Source of the DNA: Nemania diffusa
Lineage: Eukaryota > Ascomycota > Sordariomycetes > Xylariales > Xylariaceae
Direction: 5' to 3'
Length of the DNA: 64,000 nucleotides
Assembly: GCA_038501195.1 (NCBI GenBank)
Contig: JBBPUQ010000007.1
Coordinates: forward strand, 4,069,501-4,133,500
Shown: piece by piece, positions 40,249-53,528 of the stretch
Position numbering within the stretch: the first letter of the stretch is position 1
How the letters are laid out: each line of letters opens with the position of its first letter
Translations under genes and position numbers: made by a program
The notes under the pieces: model-generated
Told to the model about the DNA's origin: nothing
Database searches by the model: none
What the model saw: only the letters and a program-made list of their open reading frames with translations

Positions 40249-42248
40249 GTTATCTGTGGTCGAGATTATTGTAGGAAGGGGATAACAATACTGCATTGTT
40301 ACGTAGTATTTATTCTTTGTAAAGCTTCATGTCCAACACATGAAAGCAGTCTAGGAAACAGGAACGAACTACGGTGCTTTTGAGAAGATTGGATAGGAGG
40401 TTTCGCCCAAGATGTTATAGAGAGACTGTCATAGTGAGGCAGAGGAGTGATATAAAGCTCACTAAATATATCATTTGATTTCCAAATCTATATATTGATA
40501 TGTATCATAGCCCAGACTACCAGTTCATTTATAATTAGAGTATGAGTATTGTAGATTCTCCCGTCATAGCAATCGCTGAGCCCTTTACTTACCTTCTAGG
40601 CCGTTCATAAACTTGAAGAGGCGTACTGATGGCTTATTCCAATTGTAATATTGAAATGATAACATCTGAACTACATTAATACTATACACAATGATTACAA
40701 TTCTCATTCTCGTCACCAGTAGCTTTACTAAGACGGACCGTGTACATCACAACACTGCGCCCTAGAGACTTGATCACAATTACATAAGAATGTGAGGACA
40801 TTATGAAGGCTTCATAGTGAATTAGTTGAAATTAGTGAAAAAGCTCTGGCTAACTATAAACTACGCGTCGGAGGTCTCGAAGGGCTGTGTGCTATGTAGT
40901 TATGTATAATCAATGAAATTAGACCTCCGTGCAATTTGATCCCACGCACTGTAGCCTCACATTGAAGGCCTCGTCGCTAGAGTTATTTCCCCTGGGTTTC
41001 AACAACTGGTTGCGGTATTTCACTATGTATATCTCTAATCCAGAGCAACGCCGTCAATTCTACAACATAACCAATAACATATACGTCTCTGATGATAGAT
41101 GTTTGCAACCCATTTCTCCCATTAAGTAGTAAGAGAACTTTTTAAGGGCTCCTGCGGGGAAGATAGAAACGGTCCCGCAGGATTGACTGGGGTCCCGCCA
41201 TCTCCCTCCCAACCATCTATGCGTAGTGAGTGAGTTATTCGAGACCAGTGACGACTGGGGTCGGGTGACAAGCAGAACTGGTCGGTAATAAGTAATGAGT
41301 ATGAGAGGTTGAAGAGTTGTCGCCGTCTGGAGGTTCGTGCTTAGAGAAGACAGTTTGCACACACAATACTAGTTTTACCAAGAATCGCGTAAGCCTTATA
41401 ATTAATACTGTGTTGTCAACTTAAGCGATATCAATACATGATATAGCATTATGAAATAGCTATGATGAAGAGAAGGGAAACTTATAGGGCAAATGTTTCA
41501 ATGTAAGAATCTATCGTATATTTGCCATGGCGATGATTTAAGGTTAGAAGCAATAAGAAGATGGTGAGTGCTATTTGCCTTTATGTATGCGGTCAAGAAG
41601 CCGCACCTGTGGGGTTAGCGTGCAATCGTCTAGACAGGTATGTAGAGCGTACTCTTCCCAAACAAGTATCTATTCTATTAAACACCCCCGATACCGTGAT
41701 ACCTAGTCTAGCACATCGGCTGAGATGAGGTATACTGCCATTAGACAGATCTTACTAGAGGGTGAATACGCCAATCAGGTTCAACTTATTGTTCACATCA
41801 TGATTTCATGACAAGGGCTGCTTACTCGATTCGTCTCGATCTATCTAGCTTGCAGCTTCAAATCTCTGCCCACCAGTTCTCTCACATACGTAGCATATGA
41901 TGACATGTCCTGTTTGTGGCATGCATCTCTTTCATCCCTCGCAGTCTTCGATGGCTAAAACCAAGCGTACGTACGCCTAAGCGACGATGTACGGCCCCCA
42001 CCATCCTTGCTGTCACCAGCCGGAATTTCACTACTTCCGCTCGGTCGGTTATCTGTCTACACTAGTTTAGGGGGTATCTGCACCTAAAATAGCTCCAGAG
42101 GGGAACCTGGCCCGTAGGTAGAGGACCCATTCGTTCTCCGTCCTCCGTCCTGTTTCGCGGGCATTGAGAGCGAGCGCCAATACCCAGGCAACATCTATCG
42201 TCGGTACCGTTTGTTTGTAGTTCGCGTGTGTTCCGTTAGCAGAGCATT
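40249..42248. other. Intergenic; no gene seen
   Basis: Two kilobases upstream of the transcription factor gene. AT-leaning, with stops in all frames. It presumably holds the promoter of that gene; the 100 bases before its ATG are GC-richer. Confidence 0.6.
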
Positions 42249-44838
42249 ATGCTGTGTTCCCCGGGACTCAATGCCACCGTTGTTGCGAGCGCCCCCAGGA
42301 CGAGACGTACGGCGAAGCAGCCAAAGAGGTGCTCTGAGTGCGGAGTGTGCTTCTCCAAAACGGAGCATTTAGCCCGTCATATCCGAAGCCATACTAAGGA
42401 AAAGCCGTTTTCTTGTCGTGAATGCGGAAAGTCATATAGTCGACAGTCAGTCTTTCAACCCACCCGCAATCCACTCACTCACTCACTCACTCACTCAATC
42501 CCTCTCGTATCTATTATCCAAGCCCTTCCCGATAACTAACACGTGTCAGAGATTCCCTTCTTCGTCACTCTCGGGCTCATACTCGCAGCCGAGCCAACAG
42601 GTCGCCGAGAAGCGTTACGCCTTCTTCGTCTTCCCCTCAATTTTCCCTGGCAGGGGAAAGTATTCAAACTGATATCACCCCACGTGGTGACCGTACTCTA
42701 CGCGGTGATTATGATGCAGAGTCTCAGAATAGTCTTTCATCCTCTGGGTTTTCTCATCCTCCAACGACATCGACCGCTCCTGGCTGGGGCAGTCAAACTG
42801 AACGGCCAGCTCAGGTATTAGCCAATGGTTCTTTACAGCGACCTGTGATACAGCCAGATGTCGGCCCTCCCTCAGATCAGTATATCGGAACGGGGTTTCC
42901 CGGTGTGCCAGCGAACATTTTCAGCACACCAACCGACCTAGAACTATTAGATATCGGTCTGAATGCGCATGAACCAGCGTGGTTGCTGGGAAGCGACTTT
43001 GATCTCAATGCTCTGGATTTCCCACTATCGACTGCTATATCGGAATGGGGTCACCCTCATCATGAAGATGTACCCCCTCATCATGACGCATATGATACTT
43101 CCAACGCGCTCGGTAGCTATAAGGGACACATGCCGCTCTCTGACTTAGTACCCGCAGTGCAGTATAATTGGTATACAACATTAACCCGCGATGTCGTCTG
43201 CTACGAGTCTCCAGATCAGCCTCACGCGCAGGACCAGATCGACGAAGCCTATAGGGAGGGCCTCCGGTGTAAACTACAGCCGTATCCCAGCAATACCGCG
43301 CTTCCTTCCGCTGATTTTCTAGTAAGTGATGGGCCCTCGCTCGTTTCCCTCTCTAGCCCCGAATCACCTAACGATAAGCAGAACCTCTGCATCAAGCTAT
43401 ACTTCGTACGATTCAATCCGGTTTTCCCAATTGTGCATGCACCATCCTTCCGGCCTTCATCAGAGAACGCCATCCTTCTCTTGTCTGTGTGCTCCGTTGG
43501 TGCCCTATTTATGGGCTCGGCAACAGCTGCTGCGCAGGGGAGGAAGATCTTCCAAACACTCAACAAAGCAAACCTATCGTCGGTAAGTAGCCTATTCGTC
43601 TGTCCTCTTTTCAAAGCCCTCCTTAGAGAGGCCAATACTAAGACTAAATACAGTGGGATACCTACATTCGGCGCGACGCTAGAGAGTGGCGTTCTCTCGT
43701 TCAAGCATCAATTATCGGGCAAACCTTTGGGATGCTTTCGGGTCAACCAGATAACGTCTGCATGACAGAGAGTTTTCACGGCACAGCCATTGCCTGGGCT
43801 CGCCAGGGAGGATTTTTCAAGATTAAAGGCGCTCCGCTCCCGAGCACCGACGAAACCGGCACGAGCAAGGAAGACATCTGGCGACGCTGGGTAGATGCCG
43901 AAGAATCAGTCCGCTTAGTTCTAGCATTGTACATTCACGATTCAGAGTTCGCGACAACATTTCACCATGAGCCTCTCCTTCGGCACACCCTTGAAAAACT
44001 GCCAGTTTGTAACTCAGACGAGCTGTTCTTTGCACCTAGTGCGGCTGACTGGTATAATCTTGTGCAAAAGGATCGGGTCATCAGCTCCCAAGCCGCGCAC
44101 CTCCATCCGGCCAGTTCTTTGACCGTACCACCGGGTCTAACGACGCGGAAAGCACAAATGTTTGCATATGCTTCACTCGCGGGTATAGTAGCTTCGATTC
44201 AGGAAAAGAGGTCCTCCTTCCTCGACGATACATCAAAGCAGTACTTTCGAAACCTGCTTCTCTCGTGGCATAATGAATATTACAAACACATCCAAGGACC
44301 GAAGAGGAACCATATCAATCTCTTGATCTTCTGGCACGCCGCATTTATGGCCCTTTACGCCGACTCCGATCTCCTGGAACGTTCAATCGGTCGCGATGGT
44401 AGACAGGCTGCGCAGGAAGCTCGGGAAGAAGTCGAAAGATGGGCTGCTTCTGTCGAAGCTCGGCGCGGCGTCCTCCATGCCTTGCTTCTGCTGAAGGATC
44501 TGGAAATGCTGCCAATCGGGCTCGAACCGGCGATCCACGTGCCCAAAGCCGCCTTCTACTCAGCCATGGTCGTGTACACTTACATCAAATTCAAGTCCTC
44601 GGCTGACTCGTATGCCCCTTCGCACGACGACGTGGACATACCCGAGCTTCAAGTCTCGGGTTCGAATGTCGCCCTAAACTCAACCAGCGAAAAAGCGTCC
44701 CCAGCATTCTTCTCCCCGGTAGAACCTAGCATACTATGCAACGCGATTGATCTCCTTCGGCGCATCGGCCACTGGGAGATATCGCGCAAGTTTGCCTCCA
44801 TTCTGCAGATCTTACTCGACGATCTGACAAGAGCCTAA
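42249..44838 (+). CDS. C2H2 zinc-finger / fungal-specific transcription factor
   Basis: Three exons, 42249-42445, 42550-43582 and 43654-44838, giving 804 residues. Two classical C2H2 fingers lie at 28-48 (Cys28, Cys31, His44, His48) and 56-76 (Cys56, Cys59, His72, His76). The first intron interrupts the second finger between its cysteines and histidines, and splicing restores SYSRQDSLLRHSRAH, which confirms the model. A Ser/Thr/Pro-rich linker follows. From about residue 310 the protein resembles the fungal-specific regulatory domain (YFVRFNPVFPIVHAPSF, then SFHGTAIAWARQGGFF), so this is a nuclear regulator with C2H2 DNA binding and a fungal TF middle domain. It sits 0.9 kb upstream of the extradiol dioxygenase on the same strand, so it is a candidate regulator of that group. 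Confidence 0.9.
42472..42497 (+). repeat. (CACT)n microsatellite in intron 1
   Basis: About six CACT units inside the first intron of the transcription factor gene, between the donor at 42,446 and the acceptor at 42,549. Confidence 0.85.
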
Positions 44839-45731
44839 TGTCTCACTCAACTACTTCCAAGGGTTCTCCGGATCTCACCCCTGCTGATGGGAGGAGCGCT
44901 CACCGACACACAGGTGCCTTTGCACTGACCCTGTTATTCCTAACCCAGCCCTCCAACTACACCCCCTTCCAGAAGCGCCGAGAATTCTTTGACTAGACAC
45001 AAGTCATAGCGTCTTCTTGGCCAGCGGTCGTTGTTGTAACCTTTAGCCTTTTCATGTCCCGGCTTCTCGATGCACGTGGATGACGAGATTTATAGAGCGG
45101 GGGAGCCAAGCATCCAAACTTCCCTTGCCATGCGTAGCAGCGCTTGGAGGGTAATGGGTTTAAAAGCTTTTCAGTGCCGTTGTGCTCCCCATCACAGCAC
45201 TTCCCGTCTCGGACGCCGACCCGTTTGATCGCGGGTATTCTCCAAAAACCAAAAAAAGTTCCGTGCGCTCGTTTAGACTTTGGGCGAGAAATACATAACA
45301 GAGAGAGTTGACCGGCATTCATTCCTTACTGCATACATAAAGATGTGGAGAGCAAAGGCCTTATGCGTGTGGGACAGGGATCAGAGCTGCGCGTATGTGG
45401 GACACTCGAGTTGGCGGGACCGCTGCCGTGCGGGGATGGCATCATGAGATCCTGGCGGGACGCTCATCCTGGGCGCATCCATGCCGGGATGAGAAGCATG
45501 AAGAGGAGCCGTGGGTCAGCCGGGGACGACGGCGCGGACAAAGGCCTGGTATTTAATACTGATTCGCGGGGAGAAAATGATGGCTGATGGAGCACCTCCT
45601 TGACTTTGAGCCCTGGTAAACCGAATCAATCCAAAACACCCTCGAAGTCGCCGATTTTGTCGCGACAGACCAAAACGAATATTCAATTCGGCGAAGCTGG
45701 TTTTATAGCGCTGTCTTCGTTTGGAATCACC
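44839..45731. other. Intergenic between regulator and dioxygenase
   Basis: Holds the 3' end of the transcription factor gene and the likely promoter of the dioxygenase. I see no coding sequence or clear binding motif. Confidence 0.6.
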
Positions 45732-46976
45732 ATGGCCATCCAGACACGGAATCAAGGGGCGGCAGTGCCGGATCTAATTGCCGTAGGCCACCAGCAAGAA
45801 GATGTCCAGACCTGGAGAGCTCGCAACAACATCGATGTCGCAAACCAGATCAAGCTAGTCAAAATAGCCCACATGCGTTACCAGCATCCCGATCTGGAGG
45901 AGATTGGTCAATTCCTAGCGGGTATGGAATAGACACAGTCTGACAAGCACACGACTAATACATGACCAGACTTTGGCATGACGATCGCCAAAAAGACAGA
46001 TGACGAAGTATGGTTTCGGGGATACGGTCCCGACCAATACGTCTGTAAGCTGAGATTGCTGTCGTCGACCGCTCATATTGCTCACATTGCCGACAGACCA
46101 CGCCCTGAAGGGACCGAAGAAGTTCCTCGGCGGAACATTCCTCGTCGAGTCGTACGAAGACCTCGAGCGCGCAGCCAGGCTACCAGGTAGCAGCGACATC
46201 GAAAAGCTAGTCGACGCCCCCGGCGGCGGGTTCCTAGTCACAGTTCACGATCCGGAGGGGTTCCCATTGAACCTAATACATGGGCAAGCGGAGCGCGAGT
46301 CGTCGGAAGACGAGCAGCCGAAGAAGCTCGCCTACAACTTCGAGAACGAGAAGCCCCGCGTCCGGGAATTCCTCAGATTCAAGCCCGGCCCAGCCGCCGT
46401 GCATAAGGTGCGTCAGCCGTTTTCATGCGATTGCTCCACAAGATGAAGAAGATGAAGAAGATGAAAAAGAAGCTGACAGCGGCGATTCCCCAGCTGGGCC
46501 ACTACGGCCTCTGCGTCCAAGACTTCGCCAGCGAGCTCGACTTCTACCTGCAGAACTTCAACCTCGTGCCCACCGACTTCCTCTACGTCGACGAGCCCGA
46601 CGGCGCCAGGAAGGACGTGGCCATCTTCGCGCACATCGACCGCGGCGACGACTACGTCGACCACCACACCTTCTTCATGAGCACCAACAAGACGAGCCAC
46701 GTGCACCACTGCTCCTTCGAGGTGCACGACTACGACACCCAGATGCTCGGGCACCAGTGGCTGGACGAGAAGGGCTACGACGCCGTCTGGGGCGTCGGCC
46801 GGCATATCCTCGGGTCGCAGATCTTCGACTACTGGTGGGATACTGCCCACAATATGATCGAGCACTACATTGACGGGGATGTTGTTAACCACAAGACGCC
46901 TATCGGGTACAGCCCGGCTGGCGATGAGTCGCTGGCTGTCTGGGGCCCGGAGGTGCCGTCGTGGTTTCTTCACTAG
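45732..46976 (+). CDS. Type I extradiol ring-cleavage dioxygenase
   Basis: Four exons, 45732-45921, 45970-46044, 46097-46407 and 46494-46976, all in phase, giving 352 residues. Two vicinal-oxygen-chelate (glyoxalase-fold) modules are present: residues about 40-165 (ending GFPLNLIHGQ) and 190-330. Metal ligands expected for the family are all visible in the second module: His195 in LGHYGLCV, His264 in HHCSFEV and Glu315 in NMIEHY. Family members cleave catechol-type rings next to the hydroxyls with Fe(II) and O2, probably in the cytosol. The substrate cannot be read from sequence; a catechol, protocatechuate-like or hydroxylated biaryl compound is possible. Intron 3 (46408-46493) holds a purine-rich GATGAAGAA repeat. 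Neighbours include an FAH-family enzyme (convergent, 460 bases away) and an alpha/beta hydrolase, supporting aromatic catabolism. Confidence 0.88.
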
Positions 46977-47436
46977 TGGCGGTTTTAAACTTTGTGAAAT
47001 CGAAAATCAAGTTTCCGGCCACGCTGGCCGGATCATCAGTTCGAGTAAATTGTAGCGTCGCTCGGGGTTCATAGGCAGACGGGTTAGCATGGACATCGAA
47101 AGTGCCGTCACGGGTATTCCAGCACGTGTCTTCATTTAGGAAATATGTGGCAACTTGCTCAATTGAAGTAGGATGTATATAGTACATACCGGGTGGGATG
47201 TAATAGCGTCAGTTAAGGGTACTTTCGGTGACTCTGGACGCCTTGGGAGCAGTCAAAGCACTTTCGATGTAAAATAATTGGATAAGTTGACAGGAACAAC
47301 AACAGATCTAACGGCATCATGCGATAATTTCATACTCCATATATCTCGCAACACAAAACTTGGCCAGGCACCGATCGCATATTAGCTTCTATCTAAATAC
47401 GCCCTACTTAACTAACCACAAGACAGTGCAGCCATC
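46977..47436. other. Convergent 3' intergenic space
   Basis: 460 bases between the 3' ends of the dioxygenase and the FAH-family gene. No gene seen. Confidence 0.6.
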
Positions 47437-48626
47437 TCAATCCTCATCATACCGAACGCGGTTGACAAGTGTACCAATGCCCTCTATCTCCACGCGGACA
47501 TCGCCCCCGTGCTCAAGCACCACAGCCGGCTTCCTAAAGAAGCCGATGCCGGCCGGCGTCCCGGTTAGGATGATCGAACCGGCCTCTAACGTGGTGCCCT
47601 GCGACAGATAGGCGATCTGCTGGCGCAAGGTGAAGATCATGTCGCTCGTGTGGCCGTCCTGCACCACGTCGCCGTTGTATATCGTCTTGATGGACAGCTG
47701 TTGCGGATCGGGGATTGCGCTGGGCGCTACTAGGACGGGGCCTGGATGTGGCATTCTGCGTTAGCTTGCTTCCCTGTATGGCATCCGAGCGATTTGCGAT
47801 CGATAGGTAATAGAAACTAGGATGTTGTGCTTTTCGTCTCCACGTACCTAGAGGACAGCTCCCATCCAGCCCCTTAGCGAAGCACCACTGCGCCGTCAGC
47901 AGCTGCAGCTTGCGCGCCGACACGTCGTTGGACCCCGTGTATCCCAGGACGTAGTCGAGCGCCTCGTCCTCGGGGATGTCGCGGCCGGTCCGCCCGATGA
48001 CGGCGCAGAGCTCGCCCTCGTAGTCGCTCGTGCCGTCTTGCGCCACCTTGGGGATCGTCACCGCGGCGGGGTACGGGTCGGCCAGCGCTGTCCGCGGCTT
48101 CGTGAAGAGGACGGGGACTTGAGGTAGGGCGAAACCTCCTTCCTGCGTTTGTGATCGTGTTAGTGGACGTTTTCTTCTCATATTCCTCAATTCGCATATA
48201 TATGAATGATGGTAAATGATAACTGTAAATCCTAAATGAGAGATGATATTAGATCACCAACCTTTGCATGGTCCTTGTAGTTCAAGCCCAGACATCGGAT
48301 ATAGCTGCACTCGGAGGGCGAAATTGGCGACAGAAGCTGCGTACCACATTTATTAGCATCTCGCTCATTATCCCAATTGCTACCGTACACTTGAAGACAA
48401 GCAGACAGTGAGATCCGTAGAAAAAGAAGCATACCCGTTCAACGGTGTATATAACACCAGCGACAATCCTCCCATCAAAAATCGATCCCCGGACCAGATA
48501 CGCTTTTATCTCGACGCCATCGACTGAGTCCTTTCCGACATCGCGGCTCGTGTCCACGAGCTGGCCCAGATGCACTTGCTGGTCTTCCTTCGCAATAAAG
48601 CGGATAAGATGCGTCCAATTGCCCAT
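47437..48626 (-). CDS. Fumarylacetoacetate hydrolase (FAH) family protein
   Basis: Four exons on the minus strand, 48626-48435, 48336-48262, 48142-47848 and 47741-47437, giving 288 residues. The N-terminal 80 residues form the small leading domain. The FAH core follows: IRCLGLNYKDHAK, the metal-binding acidic motif DYEGELCAVIGRTGRDI, GYTGSNDVSARKLQ, then IPDPQQLSIKTIYNG, TSDMIF and LTGTPAGIGF. Length and motifs fit the acylpyruvate hydrolase / 2-hydroxyhepta-2,4-diene-1,7-dioate isomerase branch rather than the larger FAH proper. Such enzymes process the products of ring cleavage. The last acceptor was set at CATCCAG because it restores CPLGPVLVAP, as in relatives. It is convergent with the extradiol dioxygenase. 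Confidence 0.9.
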
Positions 48627-51600
48627 TTTTCAGACTATATGCTGCCGGTGTTCCCTTCAAATATTCCGCTGTTCCTTTTTCTCTTCTTTGTTTTTACGAT
48701 GCTTTCTAATACCATGCGCATACTACGCATATGTATTTCCACGACTCCAACAGCTTGCGGGACGCGCGCCTGGTCCCGCCGCAATCTAGTCTATGTTCTA
48801 ACCTTGCGGGGCGAAATTGGTGCATGAGGGTAGCCATCTTCTCCGCGACGGACTTCCCCATGCTTAGATGTCTCTTGGTAAGAGTTTCACCTACGTAACT
48901 CTCGGGAACGGTGCGGAGATTTACTCCCCCTCCACGTGGCACTGCTTCAAATCACGACATCCGGAATCTTTAGCGCCGTTTTCTCCATGTTTCTGTCTGA
49001 GTGCCTAATTCAGCACTTTGTCGTGAAGCCTGTATGAGCCAGATATGTCTCACTTAAAGCCCTCTTTGGCAACAACTGGGTAGCTCTACGCTCGAAATAT
49101 TATCAGCAAGATATTTGGATTATAGGCTACGTCGCGCGCTCTATCAGTTTAATACAGCTTGAAGTTCCCGTACCCGTGGTACATTATCAGCAAGGATACT
49201 CTAATAAGCCGGGAACTTGCCCTGCGTATACATACATAGTAGGTATGCACTCACCCATACCGAGTCGGTAGATAATAAACCCCGATTTCGTGTATTTATC
49301 TCCCCAAAAACGAAAAGTAAAGGCCGCCTATCAACTGCCTCGTAAAGATACCGGTCTTACGCATCAATCTGTTTTAAAAGACTACGCGTGAATCCATACT
49401 ACACCAGGAGGGAGATGCCAAAAGCCCAATCAGTTATGATTCCAAAATTACAGAGTGAACCAATTGGAGGTTACGACCGGAGATTCGTTTGCAGAAGGAT
49501 ACATGATATATATGCTGCAGTGATACATAGTTTATCTACGCGATCCCGACACCCGACGAGCTGTCTAGGGCGGGGGTCTACGGTGTAGGGAGGGCAGATA
49601 CCTAGGTGCATAACACCGACAACCCTATTTTTCCCCCACTTTCCTGTATAGGATTTAGAAAATTAATTTCGCAATACTGTACAAAGTAATAGATGCGATT
49701 AATACTATAAATACTTCTATAGTTATTCATTTAATTGTTTGTATATTTGCTTAATTAACGTAACTAGACGTAACTAGATCTGACTGAACTATGTAGTTGA
49801 CCTAGTTAGGCTAATTGATCAGTTAGGTTTCTGCTCAACAACAACAATATACGCACTTCTGAACCTCCAATCGACCGGCTCGCTCATTCTGACAATATAA
49901 ATGAAGGTAATAAAATACCTTTCTAATAAACAATAAAGGGATCGCTAGAGTTAATATCGACTATATCGATCCAAGATAGATTGATAGGATTAATATTGAT
50001 AATAGCGATAGAGTAGGAACATGCAATAATCGAGAGTATCCCTGTAGGCGTTTTCCAGTAAGGACAAGTACGACTACGCTGGACCTGGTCGCCCTGTCTC
50101 TTTTCGTAATAGTAGGTTGGATAAAGACCTAGGTACTAATTTTACTCTACCTAATAGGCCCTTGAATCCTTAACTACCTGCTTGGTTAAGTTGTTAAGGT
50201 AAACACACATAGGTTTTAAAGTATCACTCAGTGGGGAAGCAAGGTAACACGGTGTAGGGTACAAAGCACACGATGTCCTGTCGAATCTATAATTCATGTT
50301 GCCTTTCTATATCAATTACATATCACACAGGCTTTTTCCTGCAACCAAATTATTGTCCAAAGCCGAAACTGCCCATACTGTCGAACGCAAATCAATAGAT
50401 CAGCTCGTTGACGGTGATGGTAGTTTGGCCATAAGAATCGATGAGGTCTAGAACATGGACCAGGATAGTTCTGTAATACTGGGGCAATGCTTATGAACGA
50501 GTTAGCCCAGCTCTGGTGTTATTGAAACAGTCGGTAGTACAGTGAGAACCTCGACTTACTGAAGTTATTCAATGCACTTCCCACATTTTTCGCCGAGCAT
50601 TGTGAACGATCTTACTTCGAGTGAATATGGATGATATTCTCGGGTACAGCAGATCGTACCAATCTGATCTCGTGTTTCGGTTCTGGGCCCGTCCATTATT
50701 TCGTGGATGTTTGCATTAAATACGGTAATCTCATTCGGATCTGAGACAAGCATTAGAACTGTAAAGATGAGACTCGAAGTTCTTACCAACCTGTCCATAC
50801 AAAGGGACCGTAGTCTTTTCGCAGATTTTCCAACACTTCGTAACAGCAGAGTCTCGGCATTTCCAGACAAGCCAGAGTTTGAAGAGTGCAGTCAGACGGG
50901 GGCCTGTATAGGTTCGTAAACGTGGAAGCATAGCCTATACACTCCGATACTAGTCAAGATAGTATTGAAGTATACTGCAAGAAGAATAGCGACCTCAGCA
51001 GCACTTAGAGGGACCTTGTTTGTGGCATAGAGCAAAAGAGGCACCACTGAGTGGGCAGCTAGTATCTTGGGAGCTTGGATGTGCTATTCACCTTTGATGA
51101 AGAGCCCATGGTGTAAAGCGAGTCCAAGGGACGAGGTTGTGATGATGTGTGAGTACAATACTAGACACCCTGGATGAGGTGGGAGACGAGTTGTTGTTCT
51201 GGGCGGATTATCCGGGCCTTGTAACCAAGTGTGTTCGAACTCCGCGGACAGGCCAAACTAGCAATGCCCCGAAAGAGACGAGCAAATACGCAGATGTACA
51301 AAAACAAGGAACAGCGGATGCAGAGCATTACTGTTATTACCACGTACATAACGCTACAGGTGTGGACTAGAGGGGGTCAGAATTTCTCGAGAGGTGGTAT
51401 TGTGCGACAAAGGTTTAGAATCACTAAGAGTTAACTGATACTACAGTTCAACAAGCGATATCTAAAATGAGGGCGTGATATCTGCATATATCGCCCGTCC
51501 TCGGTCCGGCGCAAAACCATGCTGGGGCTGCAGTCTTATTGTTAGATCGAGAAGGCATATGCAGACTCAGGGCGTAAATGGCCGCACAGGAACCGATATG

Positions 51601-52003
51601 TGTATGGTTGCATCGTTGGAAATCTGGGCGGCTACTTTGCCGGTATAGGTAGGTAGATAGCTTCCCTTTGCAACGAGTGTTGTGGCTCATTCCGTTGACT
51701 ACTGCATGTTAGCTGCATCGATTATACCCAGGCTACATATGCTAGGTACTTGCAAGGTAAGGCGTATAGTGAGAGCATCGTCTCACGAATTCTAAATTTA
51801 GCAACCGGCGAGTCGACGTCGCGGAGTTATGGGGACTTTGGATGTTCGTGGTGACTATCACACGGACTAGCATAGTTTGACATTTCTTCTTCTTCTCTTT
51901 GTCTTGTCAATTCTACAAAATCATAGCCGCCCACCAACCATCATTACGTTCATTATACGCACTCCAGAAGATCTTCATTTTATCCTCAGTCCTCATCACC
52001 ATC
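48627..52003. other. 3.4 kb without a supportable gene
   Basis: AT-rich around 49,620-50,000, with short direct repeats (TAACTAGACG twice near 49,760). A 78-codon minus-strand frame at 48,706-48,942 sits just upstream of the FAH gene but matches nothing that I know. Parts of the region may be decayed repeat DNA. Confidence 0.5.
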
Positions 52004-52913
52004 ATGGATGATCCGTCCGACATCGCCGTTGTCATCTGCCATGGCAGTTATCACAGTCCAGCCCCCTATATGCCTTTTGTCGAAGCCCTAAAGGCCAACG
52101 GAATCGATGCGTACTGTGCTCAACTACCAACAGCCGACCTCGCCAAGCTCAATGTGGGCGACGATGTTAACAACCCGGACTTTGACCTTGGGCCCCCAGC
52201 TGCCGGCTACCCGCAAGGCGAGGAAGATGTCGCGGTAGTGATGGAGATCCTTCGACCGTTGGCAGAAGAGAAAGGAAAGAAGGTACTTATGCTCGGACAT
52301 TCGTCCGGCGGATGGACTGCTACAGAGGCAGCACAGCCAAAGCTGCAAGCCAAGAATAGACAAAAGGAAGGTCTGTCGGGTGGCATCATCGGCATACTTT
52401 ACGTCGGAGCCTTCATTATTCCCCTTGGAGAGTCTGTCAACAGTTTCTTCCAGCCCAAGGATGGAAACTTTGTTGTTCCCCCGTTCATGCAGTTTCATGT
52501 AAGGAGACCCGTCGCAAATTGGAAGCTGATGTACATCTGCTGATCCGTTACCGTACGAGCAGAAACATGGAGGTGCTGGCCTCGGTACGATGGTAGAGCC
52601 CGAGAAGTATCTCTTCGGTGACCTTGACGCCGAGGATGCGTTGAAGTGGACAAAGACGCTCACGGCATCACCCATTCTAACCACGAAGCTATCTAACGAC
52701 GCTTATACAGCCCTACCTTGTGCTTATGTCGTCTTGGAAAACGATGTAACACTCGCCAAGGAATACCAGGAAGCTATGGTTGCTTTGCAAGCCTCGAAGA
52801 CAGGGGAGTTCACAAAATATTATTCTCTGTCGGGCCACTCTCCACACTTGAGTTGGACGGAGGGTCTTGTGAAGACAGTTCAGGACTTTGTCGCCAAGAT
52901 CGAACGGTCGTAA
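52004..52913 (+). CDS. Alpha/beta hydrolase-fold protein
   Basis: Two exons, 52004-52498 and 52563-52913, giving 281 residues. The N-terminus IAVVICHGSYHSPAPY carries the oxyanion-loop HG motif. The nucleophile elbow is GHSSG with Ser100, a likely acid is Asp226 (LENDVTL), and the catalytic His257 is in SGHSPHLSW. No signal peptide is visible, so it is probably cytosolic. The family includes esterases, lactonases and C-C bond hydrolases that act on ring-fission products. It lies 3.4 kb from the FAH-family gene and may belong to the same pathway, but this is an inference. A start at the ATG in CATCATGGATG is preferred to the upstream in-frame leader because it gives the compact fold start. Confidence 0.88.
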
Positions 52914-53528
52914 AGGGCATGTCTTACACGCTGGTATCACTGGTAACTCTGCGAGTTCTAGTGGAAAGTATTCACAAAAAAAACCGCCTTGTTACTCAAA
53001 AGGAACAGAAAGGTCGACGTTAGTACCCATCTAACTATATGTACATTGCGCATCTTGATCTGAGAACCGCGAATATCTCGCGATGCTAAAAACCGTAGAA
53101 AATTGCCTTGTTCACGATCGTTCAACGATGGGCCCAGTAAGATCCGACTAGATTGGCCGACTCATCAACAGCCCGTGTCGGAGGCAACCGAAATTGAATG
53201 AGAAATAGCAAGTTGAGATCTGGAGCTCGGAAGTGAATGAGAGAGACACTCCTAATCCCATGCAAGTTTGTTGTGCCACCTACCCGCGGAGGCTCTATTT
53301 AAGTCCATGTTGATCCGAGGCTCGCGATATGGTGTTACACTCGCCGAGAAGGTAGTAATACATCCCCTCAAGATAACCTGTTTCAATAGATAGTTGGAGT
53401 AGGGAGTAAGCACTGCGCCTCCCAACTGCAGACGCGACTACAGTTATATGCAAGTGCAAACATACCACCTCACAGTCAGCTGACATAATGATACCTTATC
53501 CTTTAGCCAGCAATACCAAGACTCATAC

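Noticed and set aside
48706..48942. 78-codon minus-strand frame upstream of the FAH gene
   Set aside because: No recognisable domain and no convincing splice to the FAH exons, whose own ATG at 48,626 fits better.
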